64,000 nucleotides of DNA from Apostichopus japonicus (taxonomy: Eukaryota > Echinodermata > Holothuroidea > Aspidochirotida > Stichopodidae), in NCBI RefSeq assembly GCF_037975245.1, contig NC_092582.1, forward strand, positions 23,088,577-23,152,576, in the 5' to 3' direction. Numbering within the stretch: the first letter of the stretch is position 1; each line of letters opens with the position of its first letter. Positions 10,016-22,932 of the stretch are shown here, in pieces. Below the pieces are notes generated by a model. The model saw only the letters and a list, made by a program, of their open reading frames with translations. It searched no databases and was not told where the DNA came from. The position numbers and the translations under genes were made by a program.

Positions 10016-13000
10016 TAAAGAAAGCATAAAAGGTTGTTACCAAATCTCTTTTCATGGTAGCCTCATAGGAGGTTGCAACTTAATCGGACAAAGGGTGGGA
10101 GGGGGGGGGGGGGGATTGGGGACCAAGGTAGCATGACAAGATAATGGCTTCACAGTTCAAACTTCTATATGAACTTTTTGTAGTCAACAAACTAAGGGCC
10201 TTGAGAAAATATCAAGATAATCTTCCTGTTTTCCGAATATGTTTGTATGTGGTAACATGGATGATACTAAGATTTCAACCCCTCCCCCACCCCACACCCA
10301 TGTCTTGCTAGTACTTTAAGCCTGTTGTGCCACATATGTACATGCATTACACACCATAGCTATACATTGCTTGAACTTTTGAGATCTTGAGTACAAAGCT
10401 TCTATGGTACCTCGTTCTAAAAATTTGAACTAGATATTTCAAATAAACTATCAGAGCTGTCCCGACTAATTAATGTAAGTTAATTCTTGCAAAACCATTA
10501 ATCGAGCCTTAAATAATTTGGTCTTTTTGTCAGCTGCTGTAACTTCAGCTTCTATGGTCATTAGTTGCTTAAATTAGTTGCATTCTGTAGGAAGCTTCCA
10601 ACCACAAGTGTGTGAAGAGGAAGAGGGGTGGGGTATGGAGGGTGGGGGAGGTGGTGGTGGAGGGAGGGAGGGAGAAAGGGGACTGAAAAGCAGCTGTCTT
10701 GTTACAGAACCACATACCAAATGTGAAAATCAGCAAACTTTCACCTCTTGAGGTATTTTGTATACCAGTTTCTAGACTTTTAACATCTGTTGAAATTCAA
10801 ATGACTTGGAATGAGGTGGAACCAATTACCACATATGAAGTACTGTAAAGTTTACAATTTGAGTTTCAAGGAATTTCAGATATTGACCCCAATGACCTTT
10901 CACCTCTGCAAATTGTTTCCGCTTAACCACATCTAACAGGGAGGCATTAAAGGGTTTCTGCTGGCAAATTGTAGGGTTACACCATTACATTTTCTTTCTT
11001 TCTTTAAATTGCGATTTTGAATTAACCTGAAAAATAATGGTCAGTGCTTGATTAATTGCTTAATTATTAACAGACTTTAAGTCCAAATATTAGGGATGTA
11101 CAGTTGTCATAAACCATATCATAAATTGATTAAAACAAATTACTCAGTCCAACCTGTTGAAACTTTCACAGGTCTGTTGAATGCATTGGGAGTTTGATCG
11201 GGCTGCTGGTTTATAATGTTTTCCATGCCCTATGGCATTTGTATACATACATATGTACATGTATTTTAGATCCTCCTGCAAGCAGGAACTGGCGAAGAAG
11301 CCTCATTGGCTTATCAAAGCAGCAAGCTTACCGAAGTCAGTCTCTTACATTCATATTTAACGTCCATGATTATGAATTGTCAATTGTCAACAACTCTGTA
11401 ACTGGACGACATACATTAATCTTGGAGTGACTCGAACCGGGGACCTTATGATTGGAAGGCACCGGCGTTAACCACTGAGCCTCTTTTTTATTTTTCCACT
11501 TTTTTTTACCACTTTTTTACCACATTTACCACTAACATACTTCAATTAATGAGGATAAGGCAATGTTACACTACCGAATGCCAAAATGGAAATATACTGT
11601 TGTTGTCACATGAAAATTTTATAGTTTTTATTGGCTTATCCTGTTCTTCAAAATGATGTTGCTGACTACAAAATAAGGTATTGTTGTTTGACATGAATGT
11701 ATGGTCTTTATTTAAGCTGCTGGTTAATTTTGTTACCTTGTTAGGCCTAAAATTGATTCCGTAGTCAGCATTTGCAGTCTACGAATCCCTGTGTAGTATC
11801 TTCTGTTGGTTTTGTTGTACTGACAGAGATATTGGCCTAGCGAGTTACTGCGATGTTATGCTTTTGTTGGAAATTTAGCTTGTCGAAATGTTAGGTTCTT
11901 GGAATTTAGGCTGTTGCCAATTTTTAGTCTGTTAAAACAAAGTATATAATAGAAAATATCATGAAATGGCAATGACATTGCAAATATTAGAAATCTGGAA
12001 CAACTTAAACTTCATGCATGATATAAAAGAATACAAACAAATAATTAAAATTAACTTTTAGTTATACTCGAAAATGTACACAATAAGCAAGTCCAACGTC
12101 TATGCAGTTAATATGAATCTGGAAAACATCATTACAGTAACTATAATTAAATTCTTTGCACAATGTTGCACTTTATAAGGTGTCAATGTTAATTTACTTT
12201 CAGTTAGTAGTCTTAAAAATGTGCAGTGATAGAATAATCTTAATAATAATCTAGGATGGAGCAGTTAATTAATGCCGGTTGCAATCGGCATTGAGTCACA
12301 CTGTAATTCTATTGGCAATGTTCACTTACTGTGCAGCCAGCCATACTATAGGTCTTGGCCTTGTTTTCTGCAGCAACTCACATGTGCTCCTTACACCTAA
12401 CTAGTTTAGGCCTTTCCTTACTCAGAACATTGTAACAGAAGAAGTAGAAAAGGGGTAGCCTAGGCCTAGGTCTTTGAAAGGCTTAGCTAGGAATAGGACT
12501 AGTACTAGGAGGAGACATAGGACACAAAAGCCCTCAATAGATCACTTACTTAGGCCAGCCGAACTTTGCTGTCTGATCATGTTACTAGCGTTTTGCCTAA
12601 TACTATAGGCCAGATCAAGACGGAAGTCCTACATACCTGGCGTTGGTAGAATTAAGTGTCCTAAAAGTGGAAGTCGTCTGATCATCTAAATGATTTGTCC
12701 TAGCCTACACTACAGTAGATTTATATGCTACAATTATACTAGTAGTATACTAGTACTGTCAGCCTGTTTAGCCTAGGTTATTGTTAATGTTAGCCTATTT
12801 CGACCTAGGGTCCATATTCCTTAACTGAAGCTAGCCTAATCCATAGCCAAATTTGTACATATTTTAAAGCGTATAAACTAGTTATTTTACTGTAAATTGA
12901 TTTAGTACCTTCTTTCCGCCCACAGATTTGGCTGAAAGTTTCTTCCCACGTGAAGTTAAGTTTTGAATTGTAGATCGCAGTTTACTACGTTTTATTACGT

Positions 13001-13475
13001 AGGCGTCCCAATACTAACTACAACGTAAGAATCATTTATGGTGTTTCTTCCAGGTTCCAGATGCTAAAAATAGCTCCGGAAACTCCCGCAATAGAACTTT
13101 CTAACTGCTAACCCGACCGCTCAGATCTTTTCTGAAGATTCTATTGTCTAAAATAGTCGATGCTTACAGCTGTGCATTGCTAAATCGGGGTTTTCCTGGC
13201 AGGTTCATCCAATCATGTCCTGTTCCGATAGAATTTTCGGAAGAGTTCACTCAAAATTGGTTTGGCTAAAGGGATATGCAGGTGACACAGATCCGTAAAC
13301 ACATTTAGTTTATTTCCAAGGATTTTTTTTTCCCTTTTCAGTTGGACCTCCCATGGCAAGCTATACAATATATGTCAATAGACCGGATTAATAATGCTAA
13401 TCGAGCCATAGTAGCCATAGGTTGATGAGACGGAGTTGATGATGGGATGGGGAGAGCGGGGGATCCTGGAAGAGG
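10016..13475. other. Gene-free interval upstream of the caspase gene
   Basis: No exon with homology or good splice context was recognised. Contents include a G-run near 10091-10116, a purine-rich tract near 10615-10685 and a tRNA-derived SINE at about 11275-11480. The rest is unique AT-rich DNA. It must hold the caspase promoter and probably a noncoding first exon, but neither could be placed. Confidence 0.6.
11275..11480 (-). mobile_element. tRNA-Gly-like SINE fragment
   Basis: On the minus strand from 11480 it reads GGCTCAGTGGTTAACGCCGG (box A region), then an anticodon-like GCCTTCCAATCA resembling tRNA-Gly(TCC), then GGTTCGAGTCAC (box B). An unrelated body follows. The 3' stem does not close as a functional tRNA would. 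Confidence 0.55.
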
Positions 13476-13755
13476 AGTGGTGTGGCCAAGAGGATAAAGG
13501 CGGTGGCATTTGAAGCCATGAGGCCAAGCATTCTGAAGGTTCGTTTCCAGGCCGGTTCATAGTGAGGTGGGTTTTTCATCCAAGAGCAATATACGGTTTC
13601 CCCATCTGAAGTGACTTTCTAAATTGAAAAGATTTGAAATTCAAGTTAAAATGTTGAATTGGAAGCCACCGCACGTGTGAGTTGTAATTAATCCATAAGC
13701 TCTTGCGGGTTTCCCCCACATTTGTGGTCGCTTAAGCATCGTAAATATAAATGCA
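13476..13755 (+). mobile_element. tRNA-derived SINE, copy 1
   Basis: A head with TGGCCAAGAGGATAAAGGC and GGTTCGTTTCCAGGCCGG is followed by a body containing GGGTTTTTCATCCAA, GACTTTCTAAATTGAAAAG, GGAAGCCACC and CCCCCACATTTGTGGTCGC. The same order of blocks recurs on the minus strand at 62545-62825, so this is a dispersed family. Confidence 0.7.
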
Positions 13756-13882
13756 GATTATTATATTATATACTAATATTATTATTATTATATGTTATTT
13801 GTCATGTTACATTACATTATTGTAAGTCTACCACGACCCCTAATGGAACCCCGCCAAACCCGAATGGTTGGGCTCCTCTTAA

Positions 13883-14247
13883 AGGCATTGAAGACTAGCC
13901 CCAAACCGCGTGCCGTGCTCTGACAAGGTTAACTTTCCGTTGCTTGCAAGTGAAGTTTTCTTCTTGTCGCTACAAAATGCAGACAAGTAATGAAACGTAC
14001 GTGATACCTTGTTATCTTTTATCTAGACTTGAGATGTCCATCGCAGCTATGTATACTGTGTTGTGGGTATTGACCGTAGCTGTATGTATTGACTGTACCA
14101 CTATAGTGTCTAATTACCGATGGTAGCAAGCTGTGTGTGTATTTTCTGGGATCGATGGTGGTGTCTAACACTTCTATTACACCTCATTCGAAACTAGGTC
14201 AGATTACCAGCATGAGACATTTCTTTGTGCGCGAGTCTTCACACCCT
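13883..14247 (+). mobile_element. TTAA-flanked (piggyBac-type) MITE, copy 1
   Basis: TTAA sits at both ends (13879-13882 and 14248-14251). The termini AGGCATTGAAGACT and AGTCTTCACACCCT form an imperfect inverted repeat. There is no coding capacity. Other copies: 16366-16729, 52452-52768 and 55330-55694. Confidence 0.8.
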
Positions 14248-14558
14248 TTAAACCAAGTTGAAAACTTTCGATCCATATTTTCTGCTCCAGAAAATTTCTG
14301 TTGAAGAGGAACCATGAAAAGATAGTTGGGGCTTTTGCGTTTTGGTCACAGTTCGAAAGAACACATTTAGTGTGTGTTCTACACACAGCCACACACAATT
14401 AAATTATACAAAGTTTATTTATTTGGTAATACTTATTTTTGTGAGAGAAAGGAGGTTCTACTAGAAACTCGATCCTTAATGAAAGCCAATAATAATCTTA
14501 CAATGAACTATTACTTCTCATTTGATTTTGTAGGTTTTTAGCAAACGTTCTACTAATG

Positions 14559-15082
14559 TGGTGCGCCTAGTGTGCCACAAGTCCTGAAATCGACATATGC
14601 CAAAATTAAATTGACATAATTATGTCGGTTTCTCATGCTCTCATTGGAAAACCAGTGTTACTTTCTGTACGAGTGCTCCGATTGGCAGAGATCGACATAT
14701 GTGAATGACTATACTGGCATTGACAAACAGCAAAGCTGTCCGTATGGGCCATCATGGATTTGCACAATGAATTAAAATGCATACCAAGATACTGCTGGGT
14801 TTTTTTTTGTCGGTTCTTCCATGGTCATAATTGACAATTTTGGCATTTAAGCAAATCTTGATGAAGAAAACATAGTGAGCATAACGTTTTGCTATTCTTA
14901 TTCAACAGCTTGGCCTCTGGGCCTATTAATATGCATATGTAATTTGATCATAGCACGAAAAACGACATATGGCAATTTAATTCGACATATGTCGCTTTGA
15001 ACATGTGTTACTGGTCGTCCATTGAGAGCACAAGAAACCGGACATGTCGACTTCAGGACTTATGGCACACTCGACGCACCAT
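14559..15082. mobile_element. Long inverted-repeat (foldback) element just upstream of CDK9
   Basis: Left arm TGGTGCGCCTAGTGTGCCAC, then AAGTCCTGAAATCGACATAT and TCGGTTTCTCATGCTCTCA. The right arm at about 14990-15082 is its imperfect inverted complement over roughly 100 bp. The element ends about 230 bp before the CDK9 start codon. No open frame is present. Confidence 0.75.
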
Positions 15083-15310
15083 ATAATGGACCGTAATTAG
15101 ATGGCGCAAGACGGTTATCAGTAACTCTCAGGAACATGGATTGTTCTGTGTCGCTGAACTAACAAAACGTTATTTTAGTTCAGTGGGCCCTACTATACTA
15201 AACTCAGATTTCCACGATATAATGAATTTGTCGCCGTTTTTGCACCATAAATCATATATAATTCGACGAATGAGACCCGTTTGGGAAATTTAAACGCAAG
15301 GAAAACAAAT

Positions 15311-18300
15311 ATGGCAACCTATCAACGCGAAGTTATCGAATTTCCTTACTGCGAGGAAGTATCAAAGTATGAGAAAATCATCAAAATTGGCCAAGGGACT
15401 TTCGGGTAGGTCACTCATTTAATATATGGCCTAGTTTCGCGATGCACCTACAGTAATAACGTGATTTAGACTAAGCCTATCTTGAGTATAACTGAATGCC
15501 TCCACCAACTACAATTAAAGTGAGCGGAAGTATAGGGTATTTTTCTTTGTGATCCAACCAAAGTTCATGTTTCACATATCAAGTTGCATTTACTGTGTTT
15601 TGCCACCTCAAAAGTCACAATGTCGTTTACGTGCCCGTCTACTCTACTAAGTTGCTACTATAGCCTGTGTTAGGCCAAGTTCAACTTCAAAGTTCGTGAA
15701 CACCACCCTTCCCCCATCCCCCAGGTTAGAACAGCTGACACAGCCTCTGTATCATTCCCAGAGGTATGACAGTACATCTTGCAATTGCTCAAAAATTAAT
15801 ACTAAAGCTACAGTATTGTGTTATTATTCTTGACTATAATATTATGAGGAACTGAATTCTGGGCCTATGATAACTTCCAACATCCTAAAAATCAGATGAT
15901 TATTTTTGGTTGTATCTATTTACCTGGTTAATTAAGGAGCATGCTGCACTTGCCTATTCACCTGATCACAGTATGTGGCGATCATGTTAATAAGCATCAT
16001 AGAAATGCCTATTGAACAGATAATTGCTTCAATAAACGAGAGCACTAAAAAGTATTGAACCAATGATTACATAGAAATAGCTCCCACAATTCTCTTTTAT
16101 TGCTGTTTAGGGAAGTGTTTAAAGCAAGGCATCAGAAGACAAGAAAAATTGTTGCTTTGAAGAAAGTTTTAATGGAAAATGAAAAAGAAGGGGTAAGTAC
16201 CTCCATATTTGAAAAAAGCTATTATGTATTTACCATGATCCCCCATATATCAGTAATCTTATTCTTATAGTACACCACAGATTTTCTTATCCAAATCTTC
16301 CATTACACTACTTTATAAAAAGTCAGGCTTTAGTGTAGTCTTTCACAGTCCTGAGTTCCTTTCAAAGGCATTGAAAACTCGCCCCAAACTGCATGCCTCG
16401 CTCTGAAAAAGTTAACTTTCCATTGCTTGCAAGTGAAGTTATTTTCTTGTCGCTACAAAATGCAGGCAGTAATGAAACGTGATACCTTGTTATCTTTTAT
16501 CTAGACCTGAGATGTCCATCGCTGCTATGTGTACACTGTGTTGTGGGTATTGACTGTAGCTGTATGTATTGACTGTACACTAGTGTCTAATTACCAACTG
16601 TAGCAAGCTGTGTGTGTATTTTCTGGGATCAATGGTGGTGTTTAACACTTCTTTTACACCTCATTTGAAACTAGGTCAGATTACCAGCATACAATAACAC
16701 GTTTGTTCGTGCGCAAGTCTTCACACCCTTTAAGCCTGTAAGCAATCACAAAATAGTCATGACATTTGGATGTCTGGACTTTCAACAACAAAAAATCATT
16801 TTTACTCACCCTCTGGTATAGTTTTGGTTTTCTAAACAGAAACTTTAGAAAACTATATCTGTTTGTAAAATATTAGCCTCTGTTTTATTTTGAAAGTAGA
16901 TTCTCTTCTGTCTCTAAGAAGCTTAATTTAATTCTTTAATTCTGCTTTTTGTTGCAAATGGCAATCCATCACCTCATCATCAAGTTCCCAATTCTTACAC
17001 TCTCACTGTGCATACATGTGTGTTTCATCTTTTTAGTTTCCAATCACGGCCTTGAGGGAAATAAAGATTTTACAGCTCTTGAGACATGAGAATGTGGTGA
17101 CTCTGTTAGAGATATGCAGAACAAAAGGTAATTTACTATGGGAACAGTTGAAAGTGCATTGAAATAAATGGGGGTGGGAGGAGCATGTTGGGGGGGGGGG
17201 GTGGGGGGAGAGCAAGTGATGGGGAGAAGGTCAGCATGAAAAACTTCTTGTCTGTAGCAACCTTAAGAACCATAAGTATTAAAGGGAGACAAACTAACCC
17301 AACTACTGTATTATCATGACACTGTGTGATAAGAAGGAATAACTTATTGCGATGTACAACTCCTGCTGCCAGAGAAGAATTGAATTCTGCTCAACCTGGC
17401 AATGAAAGTGTTTCAAGTATATCACTAATACTACTGTATGCTGAAAGGCTACAGAAGCTTTGTTATCATTATATGGTCATGTCTGTCAGAATTTACTGAC
17501 CTGATTTACATATAAATCGACTTGGAATCTAAGGGTAACAAATGCTAGAGAAATGTTTTCCTTTTCTTCAATTCTTTGTGAACCATAACGGTTTCTTTTC
17601 TATAGTAAGTGAGAACATACATACATACTAGTGACAGTATATCAGACTGAGTCGTACTGAATGAAAGATAATTCCTTGTTTATTCAATCAGCAACTTGTG
17701 ACGTCAAAGCTTTAGGACTATGAGCTTGTTTTCCCTTATCAGAAATGAATTTTTTTCTCTTTCAAGCGTCAGCGTACAACCGTTACAAGGGGAGCATATA
17801 CTTGGTCTTTGAATTCTGCGAGCACGACTTAGCAGGACTTCTCAGTAACAGTAACGTTCAGTTTTCCCTCGGAGAGATCAAGGAGGCCTTGAAGCAACTT
17901 CTGAATGGCCTCTATTACATCCATCAAAATAAAGTACTCCACAGAGACATGAAGACTGCGAACATTCTGCTCACGAAAGACGGCCGTTTGAAACTCGCCG
18001 ACTTTGGGCTCGCCAGGGCATTCAGTTTCCCAAAGCCCGGCCAGCCCAACAGGTACACCAACAGGGTGGTGACACTCTGGTACAGGCCGCCCGAGTTGCT
18101 GTTAGGGGAGAGGAATTACACCCAGGCGATCGACGTCTGGGGCGCCGGCTGTATAATGGCCGAGATGTGGACGAGAAGTCCAATCATGCAAGGCAACACG
18201 GAACAACATCAATTGACTCTGATCACGCACCTCTGCGGATCCATCACCCCCGAGGTCTGGCAGGACGTAGATCAGTTGGAACTCTACCAGTCCCTCGAGC

Positions 18301-18641
18301 TACCCAAAGGTCAAAAGAGAAAGGTCAAAGACAGGTTAAAGAGTTACGTCAAGGATCAGTACGCTCTGGATCTGATCGACAAACTTTTAGGATTGGATCC
18401 GAAGACGAGGACCTCGACCGACGAGGCTCTGAATCACGATTTCTTCTGGGAGGATCCGATGCCCTGCAGCCTGACGAGGATGTTGTCTCAACACACTCAG
18501 TCAATGTACGAATACTTGGCTCCGCGGAGGCGAATTCAGCAGAACCATCCACCCAGTCACCCTGCACCACCTCCACCTCGCCAAAATGCAGCGACCAGTA
18601 AATTAGGTTTGAATACAGCAAGCTTTGAGAAGACATATTAG
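15311..18641 (+). CDS. cdk9: Cyclin-dependent kinase 9 (P-TEFb catalytic subunit)
   Basis: Nuclear Ser/Thr kinase that, with cyclin T, phosphorylates the RNA polymerase II C-terminal domain and releases paused polymerase. Exons: 15311-15405, 16111-16192, 17037-17127 and 17767-18641, all GT-AG and in phase, 1143 nt, 380 residues (human CDK9 is 372). Seen in order: glycine loop IGQGTFGEV split by intron 1, ATP-binding Lys in VALKKVLM, PITALRE helix opening exon 3, HRDMKTAN catalytic loop, ADFGLARAF, activation-loop Thr in RYTNR, WYRPPE, and a Pro-rich tail. The N-terminus FPYCEEVSKYEKI matches the family. Most of the kinase lies in one 875-nt, visibly GC-richer last exon. A TTAA MITE sits in intron 2. 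An alternative CDK is very unlikely. Confidence 0.97.
16366..16729 (+). mobile_element. TTAA-flanked MITE, copy 2 (CDK9 intron 2)
   Basis: Same family and orientation as 13883-14247. The right flank is TTAA (16730-16733) and the left flank has mutated to TTCAA. It lies wholly within the intron. Confidence 0.8.
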
Positions 18642-19330
18642 CAACTATAGGCAAATTACTTTTTTCCTGCGGGTTTACCCTCTGGAATGGATACCCAACT
18701 TCAGGAAACTCTTACATAATGAAACACTTTAAGGAAACTCTTTTTAATAATCCAATTTGTTTTGGAATTTGATGGCTTTGAAGTGGTCGGAATTGACATT
18801 TCTCAGACCACAGGACGATGGATATGTTCTATTTTCGTGCATGATTCTTGCGTTGTGGTAGAGTTGTTCATGTGTTTCGGAGATTGGAGAAACTAGGAAA
18901 TGTTCTCCGACCAAGTGAGGAATCTTTCATTGTCCTACCAGTGTGACTCCTCAGTAAAACAGATCTTGTTCGATCATAAAATGTCATAATCTTGTAGATA
19001 ACAACTTTGATTGGTCAAGTTATGCTTCAAAACATGATGAAGAACATGTGGGCGATGGAGTACTTGTGTTTCTTTCATAATTTCTTCGTTTCCGTAACTT
19101 TCAGATGGATGTGGTTGTCCGATCAACTCCAATCTTAGTTTGAGTGGTTTTTGATAGGTTCGGAAAACTGTTGACCAAACAACAAGTTGCAATTTACAAC
19201 TGAAGTATGGTCCCCAGTACTCCCCAGAGTACAAGTGTGGTGTCAGTGGGACCATTCATCATTGTAGAGTGTGGTGTCAGTGGGACCATTCATCATTGTT
19301 AAGTGTGGTGTCAGTGGGGCACGTTATTAC
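18642..19330. other. CDK9 3' region with a short tandem repeat
   Basis: Follows the CDK9 stop and presumably includes its 3' UTR; no clear polyadenylation signal was assigned. Near 19230-19318, three copies of a roughly 40-bp unit with GTGTGGTGTCAGTGGG and CATTCATCATTG lie in tandem. Apparent minus-strand frames here are not conserved. Confidence 0.6.
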
Positions 19331-19334
19331 CCTT

Positions 19335-20450
19335 CCTACGGTCCTACCACCGAAACCATCGATCCAGTGAATGTCAAGGAAATTCGCTCATTATAACAAC
19401 TTCACTTCTGATTGCTTCAAACAGCAAGCCATCAGCATCTTCCCAGCTGTTAGAAGAATGGTAAACAATACCAATAGTAATAACACTACTGGACCTCTTG
19501 GAGTTGTATGTGGAAAACTCACCCCAGACAGAATTGACAAAAGAACCTTGCAACTCAGACTTCTCAACACTTACAATATCATCCCTAACATACAGTAAAA
19601 CTCTCCCACCAATACCATTAGGAGTATCCCTACTATCCTGAAGATACACAACATACCCTGGGTAAGAAACCTCAGCACTATCAATGTCCTCCCTTATCCA
19701 AGATTCTGTGATATGAAACATGTCAGGCTTCAGATCCTAAAGAAGAACATTTAATTCATCAAATTTGTGACGAATATTTCTAGCATTGGTAAAGACAATC
19801 TTCAGCTTATCCCTTTAACTCTGTACCTTAGCATCCTTCCTGATGAACTATTACTATCACATTCATTGCGATCAAAACAGCCATAAGAACCTCCTAAATA
19901 GTGCAGTGCCATGGCTTAACAGGGACATAAAAAAGAAAACAAATTGAGATAGAAAGTCAAAATTTTGAGATTTAAAGTCAAATTTGGGTATTTGGGGACA
20001 GTATTTTTATACTTTCTATGTCCCTATAAAGCCACTGTACTGAAGAAACAGAATCCTTATCAAAATTATTGCCTGTTCTCATCGTCCCCAATTTAGTTTA
20101 AACATTTCTGTTCAACAGATAATTTCACTTTCATACCAAACAACGAGGCCCCAGTATTAGCTAAGTGCAAACCCATCCCTGGCAAACAAATCCCTTCTAG
20201 GCTACCCTGGAAACATGACCACATGTCAACAAATGTGAAGGAGAGGTCAGAACAGCCTAGTCAAGAAACTTACCAACTTATATATGACAGATCCTTCTTG
20301 TCAAACATAGGCAGTAGACCACAGATAACAACTTTAGTACGAGTTGAAGCTAAGCGACACAACAATTCCTGATACCTGGACCGAATTATTTCAAATGTTT
20401 CTGTACATTATTGGTACCACAACCACCTCAGTTTTGTTAATTAACCCTTT
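19335..20450 (-). pseudogene. CR1/L2-like LINE remnant (ORF1 esterase end plus ORF2 endonuclease start)
   Basis: On the minus strand, about 20450-20060 reads as the end of an SGNH-esterase-like ORF1: GTNN near the start, KVVICGLLPMFD, then GLHLANTGASLFG and a stop. Further on, 19800-19374 reads as an APE-type endonuclease: KIVFTNARNIRHKFDEL, an in-frame stop, then DMFHITESWI and GGRVLLYVRDD. A frameshift precedes DIHWIDG near 19370. Stops and frameshifts show it is dead; no reverse transcriptase part remains. Confidence 0.75.
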
Positions 20451-20504
20451 CACTAACATCCTGGGTTTTGGCCCCTGGCAAACAATCCTGACCCATTTTG
20501 ATCG

Positions 20505-20995
20505 GGGTATGCCCGATATTCATAAGGTCCGCTATTCATAAGGGTCATAGTTCATAAGGTTCGTTATTCATAACGTGCATTTTTTCGATAAATAGGTTCG
20601 CTATTCATAATGGAAATAAAGGTTCGTTATTCATAATAAAAAGGGATCATAATTCATAAGGTCCGGTATTCATAATGGAAACAAAGGTTCGGTATTCATA
20701 ATGGGCAAAAACGGTTCGATATCCATATAGGACAGAAAGGTTCGTTACCGTATTCATAATGGGACAAAGGGTTCGATATTCATGAACACAGGGTTCGTAA
20801 TCAATAATAGACAAAAAGGTTCATTATTCATCATAGGAAGAAAGGTCCGATATTCATAATGGAGCGTAGGGTCCGTTATTCATAATGGGAAAAAAGGTTC
20901 GTTATTCATAATAGGAAAAAGGGTCCGATATTCATAATCGATCAAGGGGTTCGTAATCCATAATGTGCAAAAAGGTTCGTTATTCATAACAGGAG
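20505..20995 (+). repeat. Tandem array of a roughly 30-bp ATTCATAATGG unit (left arm)
   Basis: About 16 degenerate units with the consensus GGTTCGTTATTCATAATGGG plus a short AAAA/ACAAA spacer. The same unit in the opposite orientation occurs at 21955-22190, so the two arrays form a large inverted repeat around a different core. Confidence 0.9.
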
Positions 20996-21078
20996 AGAAG
21001 TGCGTCATACAAGTGCAAAAGACGTCCTCCATTTTCCTATCGACCACGGTACGGAAACGGCATAAACTTGTACGTAGA

Positions 21079-21603
21079 CCCCCTCCCCTTTGGAAAATTT
21101 TTAGTTTTGAAACGTCCTTAGATGCAATCTGGTGCATATTTTAAGTCAAATTTGATTTGCCGACGGATCTGAAAGTGGTGACTGAAATGGGGGAGGGGTC
21201 TAAGGGTAGGGGGTCTACCCCTCCCCTTTGGAAAATTTTTAGTTTTGAAACGTCCTTAGATGCAATCTGGTGCATATTTTAAGTCAAATTTGATTTGCCG
21301 ACGGATGTGGAAGTGGTGACTGAAATGGGGGAGGGATCTAAGGGTAGGGGGTCTACCCCTCCCCTTTGGAAAATTTTTAGTTTTGAAACGTCCTTAGATG
21401 CAATCTGGTGCATATTTTAAGTCAAATTTGGCACGGAAGAAGCTCCCGTTCTCCTTTTCTCTATTCAGCTTTCCTTCTTTCTTCCCCTTCCGCTCTCTTC
21501 ACCTTTTCTCCTTTTGCCGACAGACCCAAAATTTGCCGACAGCGACCAAATTATTGGGGGGGGGGTGTGACACCCCCCACACCCCCCGCTCGCTACGCCC
21601 CTG
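21079..21603 (+). mobile_element. hAT-like fragment with internal 139-bp tandem repeat
   Basis: Units starting CCCCTCCCCTTTGGAAAA recur at about 21079, 21218 and 21357 (139-bp period). They run into a unique segment ending CGCTCGCTACGCCCCTG at 21603, a hAT-type terminus. Segment 21430-21603 is nearly identical, inverted, to 23336-23500, and parts of the tandem unit match the other end of that element. The left terminus is missing. Confidence 0.65.
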
Positions 21604-21954
21604 AGAATGGTCTGTAGGGGCGCTTTCGACACTAAGCGGAGCGCCACCACAGGTTGGCGCGTAGCGTACAGAAATTTTTGGAGCAAAGATATTCCCTCTA
21701 TAGATCGCCGGAAATGACCCTTTCCGGGCCTGGCTAATTTGCAGATAAACGAAGAATAAATAGGTGTCATCGCCAAATTACACCAACAAAATGTGACAAA
21801 TGTCAAAAGGTAGATGAGAGCGCAATAAAAAAGTCAATAATCGCGGATAAGTAAAAAGTGGTAAAGAGCTGAAAAGGGCGCCATTTGAGTCCGTCAGGGG
21901 GGGGGGGACATCCGCCCCTGACTGTATGGACGATCCGCCACTGCCCTTTTCCTC

Positions 21955-22190
21955 ATTGTGAATGATACCGAACCTTTTTGGCTAGGCCTATATTACAATG
22001 ATGAATAACGGACCCTTTGTTTCAAAATGAATAAACAACGAACCATTTTCACCATTATGAATATCGAACTCTCTTACCAATTATGAACAACGGACCTTTT
22101 TATTTCATTATGAAAAACGAGTTATGAACATGAACCTTTTTGCTCATTATGAATAGCGAACTTTATGAGCAATGGACCTTATGCAGACCT
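21955..22190 (-). repeat. Tandem array of the ATTCATAATGG unit (right, inverted arm)
   Basis: Degenerate units of the ATTATGAATAACGGACC form, the reverse complement of the array at 20505-20995. Followed by unrelated sequence with no coding signal up to about 22536. Confidence 0.85.
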
Positions 22191-22814
22191 GTCAACCTGT
22201 TTGACCCCAAAATAGGGAGAATAACATTTTTCAGGGCCAAAACACAGGGAGAACAAGGGGAAAATAGGGAGGTTGGTAATTTTCAACTGAAATGATATAA
22301 ATACGTATAGTCTACTTATGCAATACAGTGAGAGAATCATCCAATCAGTGTTTCTTGTTGTAGTTTACAGCAGCTCGCTTCGCTTTCTACGGGGTTTCTT
22401 TGTAGTAGGCTTCCATTTGAAACAGGGAACAGTGGACTCTGGGTACTGTGACTTCATGGCTAGTAATATTCTAGATAGAGTCCCCCACAGTACCAACCTT
22501 CTTTAGATTAAACGTGAGCTTAGTCTCAATTTGTACCAGGGGCGGATCCAGGGGGGGGGCCGACCCGGCCCCGGCCCCCCCTTTTTGGAAATCAGTTGCG
22601 TTTTTTTTTTTATGTGGGAGTACTTCAAATTCCTAATAGGCATAAATTGGTGAAAGAAAAGCCTAATATATATCCAGCTGCTCTTCCCTGAAACGTGATC
22701 GTTTTTATTCCAAATTTGAAACTAAGGCAATAATCAGGCCTACGCGACATCACGTATTAATTAGATACGGCTCAGTACTAAAGTGCTGACTATTACTGTC
22801 AGGGAAAATCAATG

Positions 22815-22932
22815 CACAGTTAGCAAGTATATCATAATTATCTGAATGAAAGGGGGTGTAGGCGGTTTTACACTATCTAACGCAACGTAGTCGCCAAGAA
22901 CCTGAAGTATTTTTAAGGGAGGGCCCGAGGAA
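22815..22932 (+). pseudogene. Inverted partial copy of a Penelope-like element
   Basis: About 110 bp nearly identical, in the opposite orientation, to 25149-25255, which lies at the upstream end of the reverse transcriptase remnant. It contains GGCGGTTTTACACTATCTAA, encoding an RRFYTI motif. Confidence 0.7.

Noticed and set aside
19371-19598. 75-residue plus-strand frame
   Set aside because: Antisense of the decayed LINE endonuclease, which has recognisable motifs on the minus strand.
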